From: Candidatus Nitrohelix vancouverensis
GTDB taxonomy: Bacteria > Nitrospinota > Nitrospinia > Nitrospinales > VA-1
Direction: 5' to 3'
Length of the DNA: 64,000 nucleotides
Assembly: GCA_015698305.1 (NCBI GenBank)
Contig: CP048620.1
Coordinates: forward strand, 1,080,557-1,144,556
This document shows positions 56,252-64,000 of the stretch, piece by piece (positions within the stretch are counted from its first letter, which is position 1; each line of letters begins with the position of its first letter). A program made the translations under genes and the position numbers. The notes under the pieces were generated by a model that was given only the letters and a program-made list of their open reading frames with translations, did no database searches and was not told the origin of the DNA.

Positions 56252-56271
56252 CCCTCCCTCCCCTCCCTCCC
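56252..56271 (-). other. Predicted G-quadruplex tract upstream of the chemoreceptor gene
   Basis: The minus strand reads GGGAGGGAGGGGAGGGAGGG, five G-tracts with one-base loops, which is the strongest class of G-quadruplex motif. It lies on the template strand of the chemoreceptor gene, 215 bases before its start. The rest of 56206-56486 shows no gene. Confidence 0.65.
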
Positions 56272-56486
56272 ATTTTCCAAACAATTTCAGACGCTTGATA
56301 GTTCAGGAAAATTTTCAGACAGTGAGAAATGAAAGTTTTCGGGAATATATACGGAAAATGAATATCTATGTAGCGTACAGGATCATTGCATTTCCCTGGC
56401 GTAGAGCGCAAGTAGGCCCTGAGCGAGATTTTCGCGAGCGCAAGGGCTTGTTGTGCAAAGCAATCATTTTTCAATGAGAGGTTTCC

Positions 56487-58679
56487 ATGCAATACGTAAC
56501 ACCGAAAAACGATACGCAAACCCGTTCCACGATCACTATAAACGGTTGGCTATTCGGCCTGGCGGGGGTAATGAGCGCAGGAATGATTCTCATGCTGTTG
56601 ATGCCAGCGCTCAGCTTAAGCATTGCGGCCCTGTTCGTCATAGCGGGTTTCGTCATGGCTTCGACAATTGGCGGCCGATTGACGAATCGGTTGAATCGCC
56701 TGATCGATCGAATCGAAGCGACTGCGAACGGAGATTTCAGTCAAGTATTGCATGATGCGCGAAACGATGGCCTCGACCGCGCGCATCATGCTCTGAATCA
56801 GGTGGACGGAACGCTCTCGATATTGTGCGCCTTTGTTGAGGGGTTGGGTAACGGAGGCCTGCCCAGCGTTGAGACGGTGAAAGGTTTGCAGAGCCCGCTG
56901 GGAGGCAAGATACTGCGATCCAAACAAACGCTGGATCAGATGTCGCTTCAGATGGAAGCGCTGGTCGAAGCGGATCTCGACAACCCCGTACTGAATGAGC
57001 CCGCGGGAGGCGCCCTGGGCGCGCGTTGTTATCAGTTATCGCAGAATCTCAAATCGGTGGGGATAGCGCAAAATGGAACGAAGGGCTTGCAGGCTGAGCG
57101 CCGGAAAAGTTGGGTGGATCTTGTCAATACAGAAGAGATAGAACGACTGAGAGAAAACAACATTCTGCTCAAATCAATCATTGAGCAAATGCCGTTCAAT
57201 GTGATGTATGCAGATCGTGAATTCAATCTGGTCTACATGAATCCTGCGTCGATGGATACCTTGAGAACCTTTGAAAACCTTCTGCCAGACAAGGTCGAGA
57301 ATCTGATAGGGCAATCCATCGATATTTTTCACAAGAACGCAGAGCGCAATAGAAAAATATTGTCCGACCCGCGCAACCTGCCGCACACGGCGGAGATTCA
57401 ATTGGGCAGGGAGGCCTTGGCGCTGAACATATATCCCCTTTATGGAGAAGGCGGGCAGTATCTGGGGCCGATGGTGACCTGGGATAAGATCACTGAAAAA
57501 ATGAAAATGGAGGCGGCGCAACGTAAAGCGGAAGAAGAGAAAAGAGAGGTGGTCATGCAGGTGACCTCGATCGTCCGGTCGCTGGGCCTGTCTTCGGACG
57601 AACTTTCCACTGTCAGCCAGAACCTGAGCGTGGATGCTTCTGTTACGGCAAAACTGTCCGGGGAAGTTTCGGGTCGGGCGCAAGAGGTTAGCGCGAATAT
57701 TCAATCAGTGGCCGCGGGAGCCGAGGAAATGACCGCCAGCATCAAGGAAATCGCATTGAGCACAGAGAAAGCGACCAAGGTCACGGAGCAGGCCGTGCAA
57801 GAGGCTAAAAAGACCAGCCGCTCGATCAGCGAACTTGGCGACAGTAGCGCTGAAATTGGCGAAGTCATCAAAGTCATCAATTCCATCGCAGACCAAACGA
57901 ATTTGCTGGCTTTGAACGCGACCATAGAAGCGGCGCGGGCGACGGAGGATATTCGGAAACGAGTGGAAGCGATCCAGTGCGACTCACAACAGGCGGTCTC
58001 TTCCGTATCGGGCATAGTGTCTATAGTGGAAGAAATCAACGACATCTCTAATACGATTGCCAGCGCCATAGAGGAACAGACGGCGACCACGAATGAAATG
58101 GGTCGCAATATTCAAGAAGCGGCGCAGGGGAGTTTGCAAATTGCGGACAATACACAGAAAGTGGCGCAGTCTGCAAATGCAACCAACGCCGGCGCGCAGG
58201 ACACCGAATCGGCTTCCCGGCAACTGTCAACCATGTCTTCGCAATTGCAGGACATGGTTGTCGGCTTTGGCGTGGACGATTTCATATTGTGGGACGACAA
58301 GTACAAGGTCGGCGTTGAAGTGGTGGACAGTCAGCATAAGCAATTGTTCGACTTGATCAATGAACTCTACAAAGCCTTCAATGAAGGCCATGCGCAGGAA
58401 CGGATAACGAAGGTTATGGATGGGCTGGTCAAATACACGGGTTACCATTTTCGCGAGGAGGAAGCCCTGATGGAACAAGCGGGCTACCCGGATCTGGAAG
58501 CTCACAAGGAGAAGCATCGTAAGCTGGTCGCGCAAGTCATGAATTATCAGCGTCAGTTAAATGAAGGAGAGTTGGACGACGGAGCCTTGCTGAAATTTCT
58601 CAAGGAATGGCTGTCCAATCACATCATGGGAGTGGACAAGTTTTACGTGTCGCACATGCATCGCCACGGAATTCGTTGA
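56487..58679 (+). CDS. Chemoreceptor with PAS and C-terminal hemerythrin; signalling hairpin shortened
   Basis: This is a 730-residue protein. Two adjacent membrane helices (about 20-65) have no real periplasmic domain. A HAMP linker (about 65-115), a PAS domain (about 230-340) and the receptor signalling domain (about 350-590) follow, then a bacteriohemerythrin (about 600-725). The hemerythrin has the full di-iron set: VDSQHKQLFD, YHFREEE, HKEKHRKL and SNHIMGVDK. It binds O2, so this is likely an oxygen or redox receptor. In the signalling domain LLALNATIEAARA runs straight into TEDIRKRVEAIQ; relatives have about 24 more residues there (GEAGKGFAVVANEV and so on). That part forms the tip contacting CheA and CheW. 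No che kinase genes adjoin it. Confidence 0.9.
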   Translation: MQYVTPKNDTQTRSTITINGWLFGLAGVMSAGMILMLLMPALSLSIAALFVIAGFVMASTIGGRLTNRLNRLIDRIEATANGDFSQVLHDARNDGLDRAHHALNQVDGTLSILCAFVEGLGNGGLPSVETVKGLQSPLGGKILRSKQTLDQMSLQMEALVEADLDNPVLNEPAGGALGARCYQLSQNLKSVGIAQNGTKGLQAERRKSWVDLVNTEEIERLRENNILLKSIIEQMPFNVMYADREFNLVYMNPASMDTLRTFENLLPDKVENLIGQSIDIFHKNAERNRKILSDPRNLPHTAEIQLGREALALNIYPLYGEGGQYLGPMVTWDKITEKMKMEAAQRKAEEEKREVVMQVTSIVRSLGLSSDELSTVSQNLSVDASVTAKLSGEVSGRAQEVSANIQSVAAGAEEMTASIKEIALSTEKATKVTEQAVQEAKKTSRSISELGDSSAEIGEVIKVINSIADQTNLLALNATIEAARATEDIRKRVEAIQCDSQQAVSSVSGIVSIVEEINDISNTIASAIEEQTATTNEMGRNIQEAAQGSLQIADNTQKVAQSANATNAGAQDTESASRQLSTMSSQLQDMVVGFGVDDFILWDDKYKVGVEVVDSQHKQLFDLINELYKAFNEGHAQERITKVMDGLVKYTGYHFREEEALMEQAGYPDLEAHKEKHRKLVAQVMNYQRQLNEGELDDGALLKFLKEWLSNHIMGVDKFYVSHMHRHGIR

Positions 58680-58718
58680 TTGGCGGTCATGAGCATGCGC
58701 CCTGGTCGGCGCCATGCG

Positions 58719-61295
58719 CTATTCTGCGCGCACCGCTTCTTTCGGGTTCAGGCGCGAGGCCAGCCGGGCCGGGAACAGACCGGAGCCGAGCGACACGATC
58801 CAGAAGAACAGGGTGATGGCGATCATGAAGGCAAAGGGGAAATGCACCTGAATGGTCCATCCAAAGGATTGCTTGTTGATCACATAAATGAGGATGTAGG
58901 AAACCACGACGCCTGCGCAGATTCCCAGTATGGAGCCGACCAGGCCCAGCAGTCCCGCTTCGATCAGTATCAATCGTCGCACCTGATGTTTGAAGGCCCC
59001 GATCATGCGTAAAATTCCAATCTCGCGCTTTCGTTCGATCACCAGAGAAATGAGGGTATTGAACAGTCCCAGCGCGGCGACAAAAACCGCGATCACCTCC
59101 AGCGAATAGGTGATGGCAAAGGTCTTGTCGAAAATATCGATCACGTCCTTGCGCAGTTCTTCATTCGAGCGAATGGTCAATTGCCGGTCGTCAAAAATTT
59201 CAAGTATGCGTTGTCGAACCGGAAGCAGAAATTTTTTATCTTCCAGATAAACGACGAAGCTGTTGATGTCCGGGTCCTGATAGTATTTTAAAAAACTCTG
59301 GCGGTCGATGATCACATAGCCGCGCTCGCGCGAATAGTCGAAATAAATCGCGACGATCTCAAGCTCCAGCGGTCCTCCCGGCGTATTCAGGCTCAGACGA
59401 TCCGGCGGCCCGACATTGTGCTTGAGCGCAAAGGCCTCCGACACGATGGCGCGGTCCTGACCGACCATCAGCGTCGCCAGTTCGCTGGCGGGAGGCCCTT
59501 CCTTGATGACCAGATTGCCATAACGCGAAAGCGCGTTGAAATCGCCGGAGCCAAGCACGGCGGGTTGATCTTCGTAACTGATGTCGATGGCGCGAAAAAA
59601 ATCCGCCTGCGCGACGCCGGGGATATCGCGAATGCTCTGAGCCATGTTCGCGGACAGGGTTTGCTTGTAGTCGATATCGCGTCCGCCCGCGGGCTTGACG
59701 AACAGATCAGCGCGCAGGGTCTGTTCGAGCCAGACGATCACCGTTTCACGAAAACTGTGAACCATGATGGACATGCTGATAACCATCATGAAGGCGATGG
59801 CAAGCGAGGAGATGGCCAGGGCGTTGCGCCCGACGTTTTGGGATAAATTCATGCAGGCCAGCAGGCCTTCGCCGCCAAAGCATTTTTTGCAAAGGCCGCT
59901 CAGAGCGTCGCGTGTCGTCAGCAGAGCGATGGGAGCGATCAGGGACAGGCCGAGGATGATGAGAAAAACGGCGAAGAATCCGAAATAAGGGAAGCCGCCA
60001 ATGGGCGGCGCCAGCGAACAGACCAGAGCCAGAACCAGAGCCGCAACGGCGGCAAGGTTCAGGCGCCGATTGCCGCGAAAAATTTTAAGATCGTAACTGC
60101 CGCGTCGCATCACCAGCGTGGGCGGGGTGGACGCCGCGTCCCAGGCGGGGATGATGGCTGATCCCGCAGACAGAACGACGCCGAGAATGAAATGGAAAAT
60201 GGATTGATCCCATTGGAATTCCACCTGGTTGGCGTAGCTTGGCGCATACAAATTGTTGACGGTGATGGAGACGGCTCCGAGCGCGAATTGAGCGAGGTAA
60301 TGACCGAGCCAGACGCCGATGGCGGAGCCGACAACGCCGATGATGGCGGCTTCAAGTATGAAAATGGCGGCGGGCAATATCGGCGACGCGCCGAGGGCGC
60401 GCAGGGTTCCGATTTCCCCGCGACGGCGCACAACCGACAGCGCGATCATGTTGTAGATGAGATAGAGCGCGACCAGTAAGGCGACAAAGCTCAGCGCGGT
60501 CAGGTTGTATTGAAAGGCGCGCAACATTTTGCCGACCTGCTGGGTCTTGCGTTCGGGGCGGTCGACGCGAAAATAGTCGGGAAGAACGGCGCTGATTTTT
60601 TCCTTCATGGAATCGAAATCATCGTCGCCAAGAAACTCGATGTCGATGCGGTCGAGCTTGCCGATGCGGTCGAAGGTCAGTTGCGCCGCGGCGATGTCCA
60701 TGAGCGCGAAGTTGCCGTTCAATGCGCGGGCCACTCCCCGGTTCTCCAGAACGGCGTTGACGTTCAGCGTCTTGCTCTGGCTGTGAATAAAAAACTCAAC
60801 CGCGTCGCCGGGTTTGAAATCCGAGCCGGGGATGAATTTTCCCGGCAAAATGATTCCTTTGGGATCCATGATTAAGGGGAGCAATCCCTTGAGACCCGGC
60901 GTTTCGCGCTTCAATGTGAAATCGCGAATACCGCTGTCCTGCAGGAGATCGACGCCGAGGATTTCAACCGTTTCGCCGGATTGTTTTTCGACGCCATAAC
61001 CTTCGATGACCGGATAGGCGCGGATCGAATCGCGCAAGGGCGCCAGCTTTTGCAAGACCGTTTCGTCAAAGGCCACGCCGTCGAAATGGATCACCGCGTC
61101 GGAACGACCCAGAGCGATGTCGACGCTCTCTTCAAAAGAAGACAGGGTCTGCTGGTTCGCCAGCTGAATGCTGAGGAACACGGCGACGCCAACGGCGACG
61201 CCGGACACCGTCATCAACAGGCGAAAGGGCTCCGCGCGCATGGGGCGAAGCACCAGACAGATGAACAGGTCTTTAAATCGAGTCCAGGAATCCAT
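58719..61295 (-). CDS. ABC transporter permease, FtsX/MacB fold
   Basis: This is an 858-residue inner-membrane permease with about ten helices in the order 1+3+2+1+3, the layout of large FtsX-type permeases such as YbbP. The first helix is FRLLMTVSGVAVGVAVFLSI. Two FtsX cores are seen, around 265-385 (RRRGEIGTLRALGASPILPA) and 725-850 (KREIGILRMIGAFKHQVRRL), each followed by paired helices. Two large periplasmic domains lie between. Substrates of this class are lipids, lipoproteins or peptides pulled from the membrane. It is downstream of its ATPase gene by 80 bases that include a duplicate of its own 5' end. It is convergent with the receptor gene. Confidence 0.92.
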   Translation of the reverse strand: MDSWTRFKDLFICLVLRPMRAEPFRLLMTVSGVAVGVAVFLSIQLANQQTLSSFEESVDIALGRSDAVIHFDGVAFDETVLQKLAPLRDSIRAYPVIEGYGVEKQSGETVEILGVDLLQDSGIRDFTLKRETPGLKGLLPLIMDPKGIILPGKFIPGSDFKPGDAVEFFIHSQSKTLNVNAVLENRGVARALNGNFALMDIAAAQLTFDRIGKLDRIDIEFLGDDDFDSMKEKISAVLPDYFRVDRPERKTQQVGKMLRAFQYNLTALSFVALLVALYLIYNMIALSVVRRRGEIGTLRALGASPILPAAIFILEAAIIGVVGSAIGVWLGHYLAQFALGAVSITVNNLYAPSYANQVEFQWDQSIFHFILGVVLSAGSAIIPAWDAASTPPTLVMRRGSYDLKIFRGNRRLNLAAVAALVLALVCSLAPPIGGFPYFGFFAVFLIILGLSLIAPIALLTTRDALSGLCKKCFGGEGLLACMNLSQNVGRNALAISSLAIAFMMVISMSIMVHSFRETVIVWLEQTLRADLFVKPAGGRDIDYKQTLSANMAQSIRDIPGVAQADFFRAIDISYEDQPAVLGSGDFNALSRYGNLVIKEGPPASELATLMVGQDRAIVSEAFALKHNVGPPDRLSLNTPGGPLELEIVAIYFDYSRERGYVIIDRQSFLKYYQDPDINSFVVYLEDKKFLLPVRQRILEIFDDRQLTIRSNEELRKDVIDIFDKTFAITYSLEVIAVFVAALGLFNTLISLVIERKREIGILRMIGAFKHQVRRLILIEAGLLGLVGSILGICAGVVVSYILIYVINKQSFGWTIQVHFPFAFMIAITLFFWIVSLGSGLFPARLASRLNPKEAVRAE

Positions 61296-61376
61296 ATTAA
61301 AAACTATCCTTCATGGAGCAATCGCGGATTCTCTGACCAGCGAGCAGATTTTTAAAGCGGGTCCAGGAATCCACGT
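61282..61376 (-). repeat. Duplicated 5' end of the permease gene, forming a short leader frame
   Basis: The start of the permease (MDSWTRFKDLF, from 61295) is repeated 79 bases upstream as GTG-initiated VDSWTRFKNLL (from 61374). The repeat forms a 25-codon frame, 61374 to 61297, whose TAA stop lies directly before the permease ATG (TAATATG). It may couple permease translation to that of the ATPase. Confidence 0.75.
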
Positions 61377-62059
61377 TAATTATTTTCTTTCAGGACGCCG
61401 TCCCGGATTTCAAAACTGCGGTTTCCGTAGGGTGTCATTTGCGGGTTGTGCGTGGCGAGGATGACGGTGGCGCCGTAATCCGAAGAAGCGCGTTTCATGA
61501 GTTCCATGATGCGTTCGCCGTTTTCAGAGTCGAGATTGCCCGTCGGTTCGTCCGCCAGCAGGATCGAAGGTTGCGCCACGAGCGCGCGGGCGATGGCGAC
61601 CCTCTGCATCTGCCCGCCGGAAAGTTCGGCGGGAAAAGAGCGCGCGCGGTCTTTCAGGCCGACATAGTCGAGCAATTCGGCAATACGTTGTTGACCGCCG
61701 CTGGCGGTGTGCGAGAGCAGGAGCGGCAGTTCGATGTTCTCCCAGAGCGTCAGCGTCGGGAGCAGATTGAAGAATTGGAAAACGAAACCAATTTCATTGC
61801 GGCGCAGTTCCGTCAGTCGGGAATCGTTCAATTGCGATAAGGACGCGCCGTTGACGATGATCTCCCCGCGGTCCGGTCGGTCGAGTCCGCCCAGGCAATT
61901 CAGCAGAGTGGTTTTGCCGCCGCCGCTGGGGCCCATGACCACGGCAAAATCTTTTCGCCGCAGATGCAGGTTGACCGCGCTCAGGGCGACGACATTCTGT
62001 TCTCCAGCAGAATAGGATTTGGAGACTCCGTTCAATTCAATAATAACGTCGCTTGTCAT
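61376..62059 (-). CDS. ABC transporter ATP-binding protein, LolD/MacB type
   Basis: This is a 227-residue ATPase. Walker A is [20 protein letters not shown], the Q-loop is [13 protein letters not shown], the signature is [15 protein letters not shown], Walker B is [16 protein letters not shown] and the H-loop is ATHNP. NLDSENG is typical of the LolD/MacB branch that drives FtsX permeases. The start at 62059 gives the normal family length; an upstream in-frame ATG at 62173 adds an unlike segment. It forms a two-gene operon with the permease. No membrane-fusion or lipoprotein partner is adjacent. Confidence 0.95.
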   Translation of the reverse strand: MTSDVIIELNGVSKSYSAGEQNVVALSAVNLHLRRKDFAVVMGPSGGGKTTLLNCLGGLDRPDRGEIIVNGASLSQLNDSRLTELRRNEIGFVFQFFNLLPTLTLWENIELPLLLSHTASGGQQRIAELLDYVGLKDRARSFPAELSGGQMQRVAIARALVAQPSILLADEPTGNLDSENGERIMELMKRASSDYGATVILATHNPQMTPYGNRSFEIRDGVLKENN

Positions 62060-62188
62060 GGCGCTCTCGTGAAAGCGTCGCCGCCATTCAATCGGAGAAC
62101 GGAGGCGACGGCGAATAATGTATTCTTGCAAACAAACAATCATTATAGTATGCAGATGTATCTGCGTTAACACAAGAATGAGGAATCG

Positions 62189-63382
62189 ATGGGTATTTCT
62201 AAAAAAGTTGGGGGCATGCTGGAGCAGGCCTCCTGGATTCGTAAAATGTTTGAAGAAGGCGCCCGGCTCAAAAAAGAGTTTGGCGAACAGAACGTGTTTG
62301 ACCTGTCGCTGGGCAACCCGGTTCTGGAGCCGCCGAAGAAAATGCGCAAGGCGATCATTCTAGCGGCAGAGGATGAAACCCCGGGCCAGCATCGTTACAT
62401 GCCAAACGCGGGGCTGGTGGAAGTGCGCGAAGCGGTCGCGCGCGTCAATGCGCCGGAATGCGGCGTGCAATTGAATCTGGACGACGTGGTGATGACCTGC
62501 GGCGCGGCGGGCGGATTGAACGTGGTTCTCAAGTCCCTGCTCGATCCCGGAGACGAGGTGATTATTTTCGCTCCGTATTTTGTCGAGTATCTTTTTTACG
62601 CCGACAATCACGGCGGCAAGGCCGTAGCCGTTCCTACGCACGACGATTTCACGCTCGATCTGGACGCGCTGGCGAAGGCGATCACGCCTCAAACCAAAGC
62701 CGTGCTCATCAATTCGCCGAACAACCCGACCGGCGTTGTGTATTCAAAAGAATCGATCAAGGCGTTGAGCGCCGTGCTGAAAGAGCAGGCCGCCAAATTT
62801 GGGACTTCAATCTATTTGATCTCGGACGACCCCTATAAAAAAATTATTTTTGGAGACGTCGAGACGCCGCATATTTTCAAGTATTACGACAACTCGATTT
62901 ATGTGACCTCGCATTCCAAAGACCTGGCGCTGGCGGGAGAACGCATCGGCTACGCGCTCGTGCATCCGAAAGCCGACGAGGCGAAAAAACTGGTGGCGGC
63001 GATGATTTTCTGCACCCGCGTATTGGGCTTCGTCAACGCGCCGGCCTTGATTCAGCGCGCGCTGGTGGGTTCCCTCAATGAAAGCGTGGATGCGTCCATC
63101 TATGAGAAAAAACGCGACATGCTCTATAAAGCCTTGTGCGACATTGGCTACGAGGTGGTGAAGCCGGGCGGCGCCTTCTATTTTTTCCCGAAATCTCCGA
63201 TTGAAGACGAAGTGCAATTCTGCCGAATGCTGGCGGAAGAAAAAACGCTGGCGGTGCCGGGTCGCGGTTTTGGTTCGCCAGGATATTTCCGCCTCTCCTA
63301 CTGCCTGCCGGATCTGACGCTTGAAGGCGCCGTGCATGGATTGCGCGCGGCGTTTGAAAAGGCGACTCAGCAGGCGTCGTAG
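62189..63382 (+). CDS. Pyridoxal-phosphate aminotransferase, class I/II
   Basis: This is a 397-residue PLP enzyme of the aspartate aminotransferase fold. Marks are DLSLGNPVLEPPKKM at the start, the cofactor-binding ISDDPYKKIIF, and the Schiff-base Lys in TSHSKDLALAGERIGY. INSPNNPTGVVY and GRGFGSPGYFRLSYC are standard. The specific amino acid cannot be assigned. GAGGA lies six bases before the ATG. Its 3' end overlaps the convergent ferredoxin gene by 16 bases. Confidence 0.93.
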   Translation: MGISKKVGGMLEQASWIRKMFEEGARLKKEFGEQNVFDLSLGNPVLEPPKKMRKAIILAAEDETPGQHRYMPNAGLVEVREAVARVNAPECGVQLNLDDVVMTCGAAGGLNVVLKSLLDPGDEVIIFAPYFVEYLFYADNHGGKAVAVPTHDDFTLDLDALAKAITPQTKAVLINSPNNPTGVVYSKESIKALSAVLKEQAAKFGTSIYLISDDPYKKIIFGDVETPHIFKYYDNSIYVTSHSKDLALAGERIGYALVHPKADEAKKLVAAMIFCTRVLGFVNAPALIQRALVGSLNESVDASIYEKKRDMLYKALCDIGYEVVKPGGAFYFFPKSPIEDEVQFCRMLAEEKTLAVPGRGFGSPGYFRLSYCLPDLTLEGAVHGLRAAFEKATQQAS

Positions 63383-63690
63383 TCGACGAAGGCGGTTTGC
63401 GTGAGAAGCACCGACTGGCAGGTCAGGACATGATTGCGTTTGAAATCGGTATCGTGCATCGCGTCGAATTTATCCATTTCCACTTTCCCTTCGAGCAGGC
63501 GGCCCATGCAGGTGCCGCAGACGCCGTCCACGCAGGAGGCGGGCGGTTCCAGCCCGGCGCGCATGACGGCGTTTAATATCGTTTGGCCCTCGGCGCAGGG
63601 TATTGTATGCTCCTTGCGGTTCAGGCGAATGGTGACGGATTCCGGCGTTTGATTTTCTTCGGAATCCGAATGTCCGATTTTGATTCCCAT
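63367..63690 (-). CDS. Plant-type 2Fe-2S ferredoxin
   Basis: This is a 107-residue ferredoxin. The cluster ligands are in PPASCVDGVCGTCMGRLLEG, the CxxxxCxxC pattern, with the fourth Cys in HVLTCQSVLL. The protein starts MGIKIGHSDSEEN; AAGGA lies about eight bases before the ATG at 63690, while an in-frame ATG at 63708 is on the far side of that site. It probably serves as an electron carrier for an oxygenase or reductase; no partner enzyme is in view. Confidence 0.93.
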   Translation of the reverse strand: MGIKIGHSDSEENQTPESVTIRLNRKEHTIPCAEGQTILNAVMRAGLEPPASCVDGVCGTCMGRLLEGKVEMDKFDAMHDTDFKRNHVLTCQSVLLTQTAFVDYDAC

Positions 63691-63858
63691 TATCGCGTTC
63701 CTTTTCAAATTTAAAGCGCGCGCCCTGAGCGAATACCGGGGCCGTAAAGCGCAACGCGGCTAAAAGTTTTGTTGGTCTGATACCTTTTTGCTAAAATAGA
63801 ATCTAAATACTAGTACAGCCAAAATATAAATACAAAAAATATAAAAAGGGTTCCTCCT

Positions 63859-64000
63859 ATGGGTTTGACTCAGGATCAAATAGGCCGTTACAGTCGCCAC
63901 CTGCTTTTGCCGGAGGTTGGGGTTGAGGGTCAGGAAAAAATATGTAATTCCAAAGTGTTGTGCATCGGCACCGGCGGACTCGGCGCGCCAGTGGCGTTTT
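63859..64000 (+). CDS. MoeB/ThiF-like E1 adenylyltransferase, partial (runs off the right edge)
   Basis: About 47 residues are visible, beginning [20 protein letters not shown] and reaching the nucleotide-binding [22 protein letters not shown] and GxGGLGAP together are diagnostic of the E1-like family that adenylates MoaD or ThiS. MoeB, ThiF or a fused rhodanese form cannot be told apart from this piece. AAGGG lies just upstream of the ATG. Confidence 0.9.
   Translation, partial: MGLTQDQIGRYSRHLLLPEVGVEGQEKICNSKVLCIGTGGLGAPVAF

Overview
The window is bacterial and Gram-negative: it carries a heptosyltransferase for LPS core, a Tat-exported MsrP, MurA, and an RF1/Rho/L31 housekeeping block. 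Gene content and the order rho-rpmE-prfA-prmC-murA-waaF would fit a Nitrospinota or deltaproteobacterial-type genome. That placement is inference from memory of gene orders; no rRNA or tRNA gene was found to confirm it.

Left part, about 1-14.1 kb, minus strand, visibly more AT-rich than the rest. A partial ankyrin-repeat gene and a decayed IS3-type transposase remnant are followed by seven tightly packed signalling genes: a 1.35-kDa-residue-class hybrid kinase with three C-terminal receivers, cheR, a receiver-less cheB, two further hybrid kinases, a REC-HD-GYP protein and a REC-HD-GYP-REC protein with a damaged active site. Three neighbouring gene pairs overlap by 4-11 bases, so at least the first four genes look like one transcript. 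A related orphan kinase lies at 30.7-33.2 kb.

Middle part, 15-38.6 kb, accessory. It holds an MFS transporter; an N-formylglutamate amidohydrolase and a transglutaminase-like protein; a complete type I restriction-modification operon (hsdR-hsdM-hsdS); a cold-shock protein; a SulP permease; a GIY-YIG/DUF4357 protein divergent from a HIRAN protein; a tandem SagB-type nitroreductase; a CBS protein; an operon with a TIR-like/TPR protein; a methyltransferase; two conserved membrane or Cys-motif proteins; and a FecR-domain protein. Several of these are typical defence-island neighbours.

Right part, 39-64 kb, mostly core genes: rho, rpmE, prfA, prmC, murA, waaF, dnaN, aroF, glnD, a DDAH-type hydrolase, orn, msrP, a lipoprotein-type ABC transporter, an aminotransferase, a 2Fe-2S ferredoxin and the start of a MoeB/ThiF-like gene. 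A chemoreceptor fused to a hemerythrin domain is also here.

The most unusual signals are three independent local duplications of gene edges, all with a period of 76-82 bp (53.9-54.2, 56.1-56.2 and 61.28-61.37 kb). The chemoreceptor has also apparently lost the tip of its signalling hairpin by an in-frame deletion, and an endonuclease I-like protein has lost its catalytic His motif. The CheR/CheB-histidine kinase-HD-GYP cluster is the best candidate for a multi-gene system of unclear mechanism. No CRISPR array, tRNA or rRNA gene was seen.
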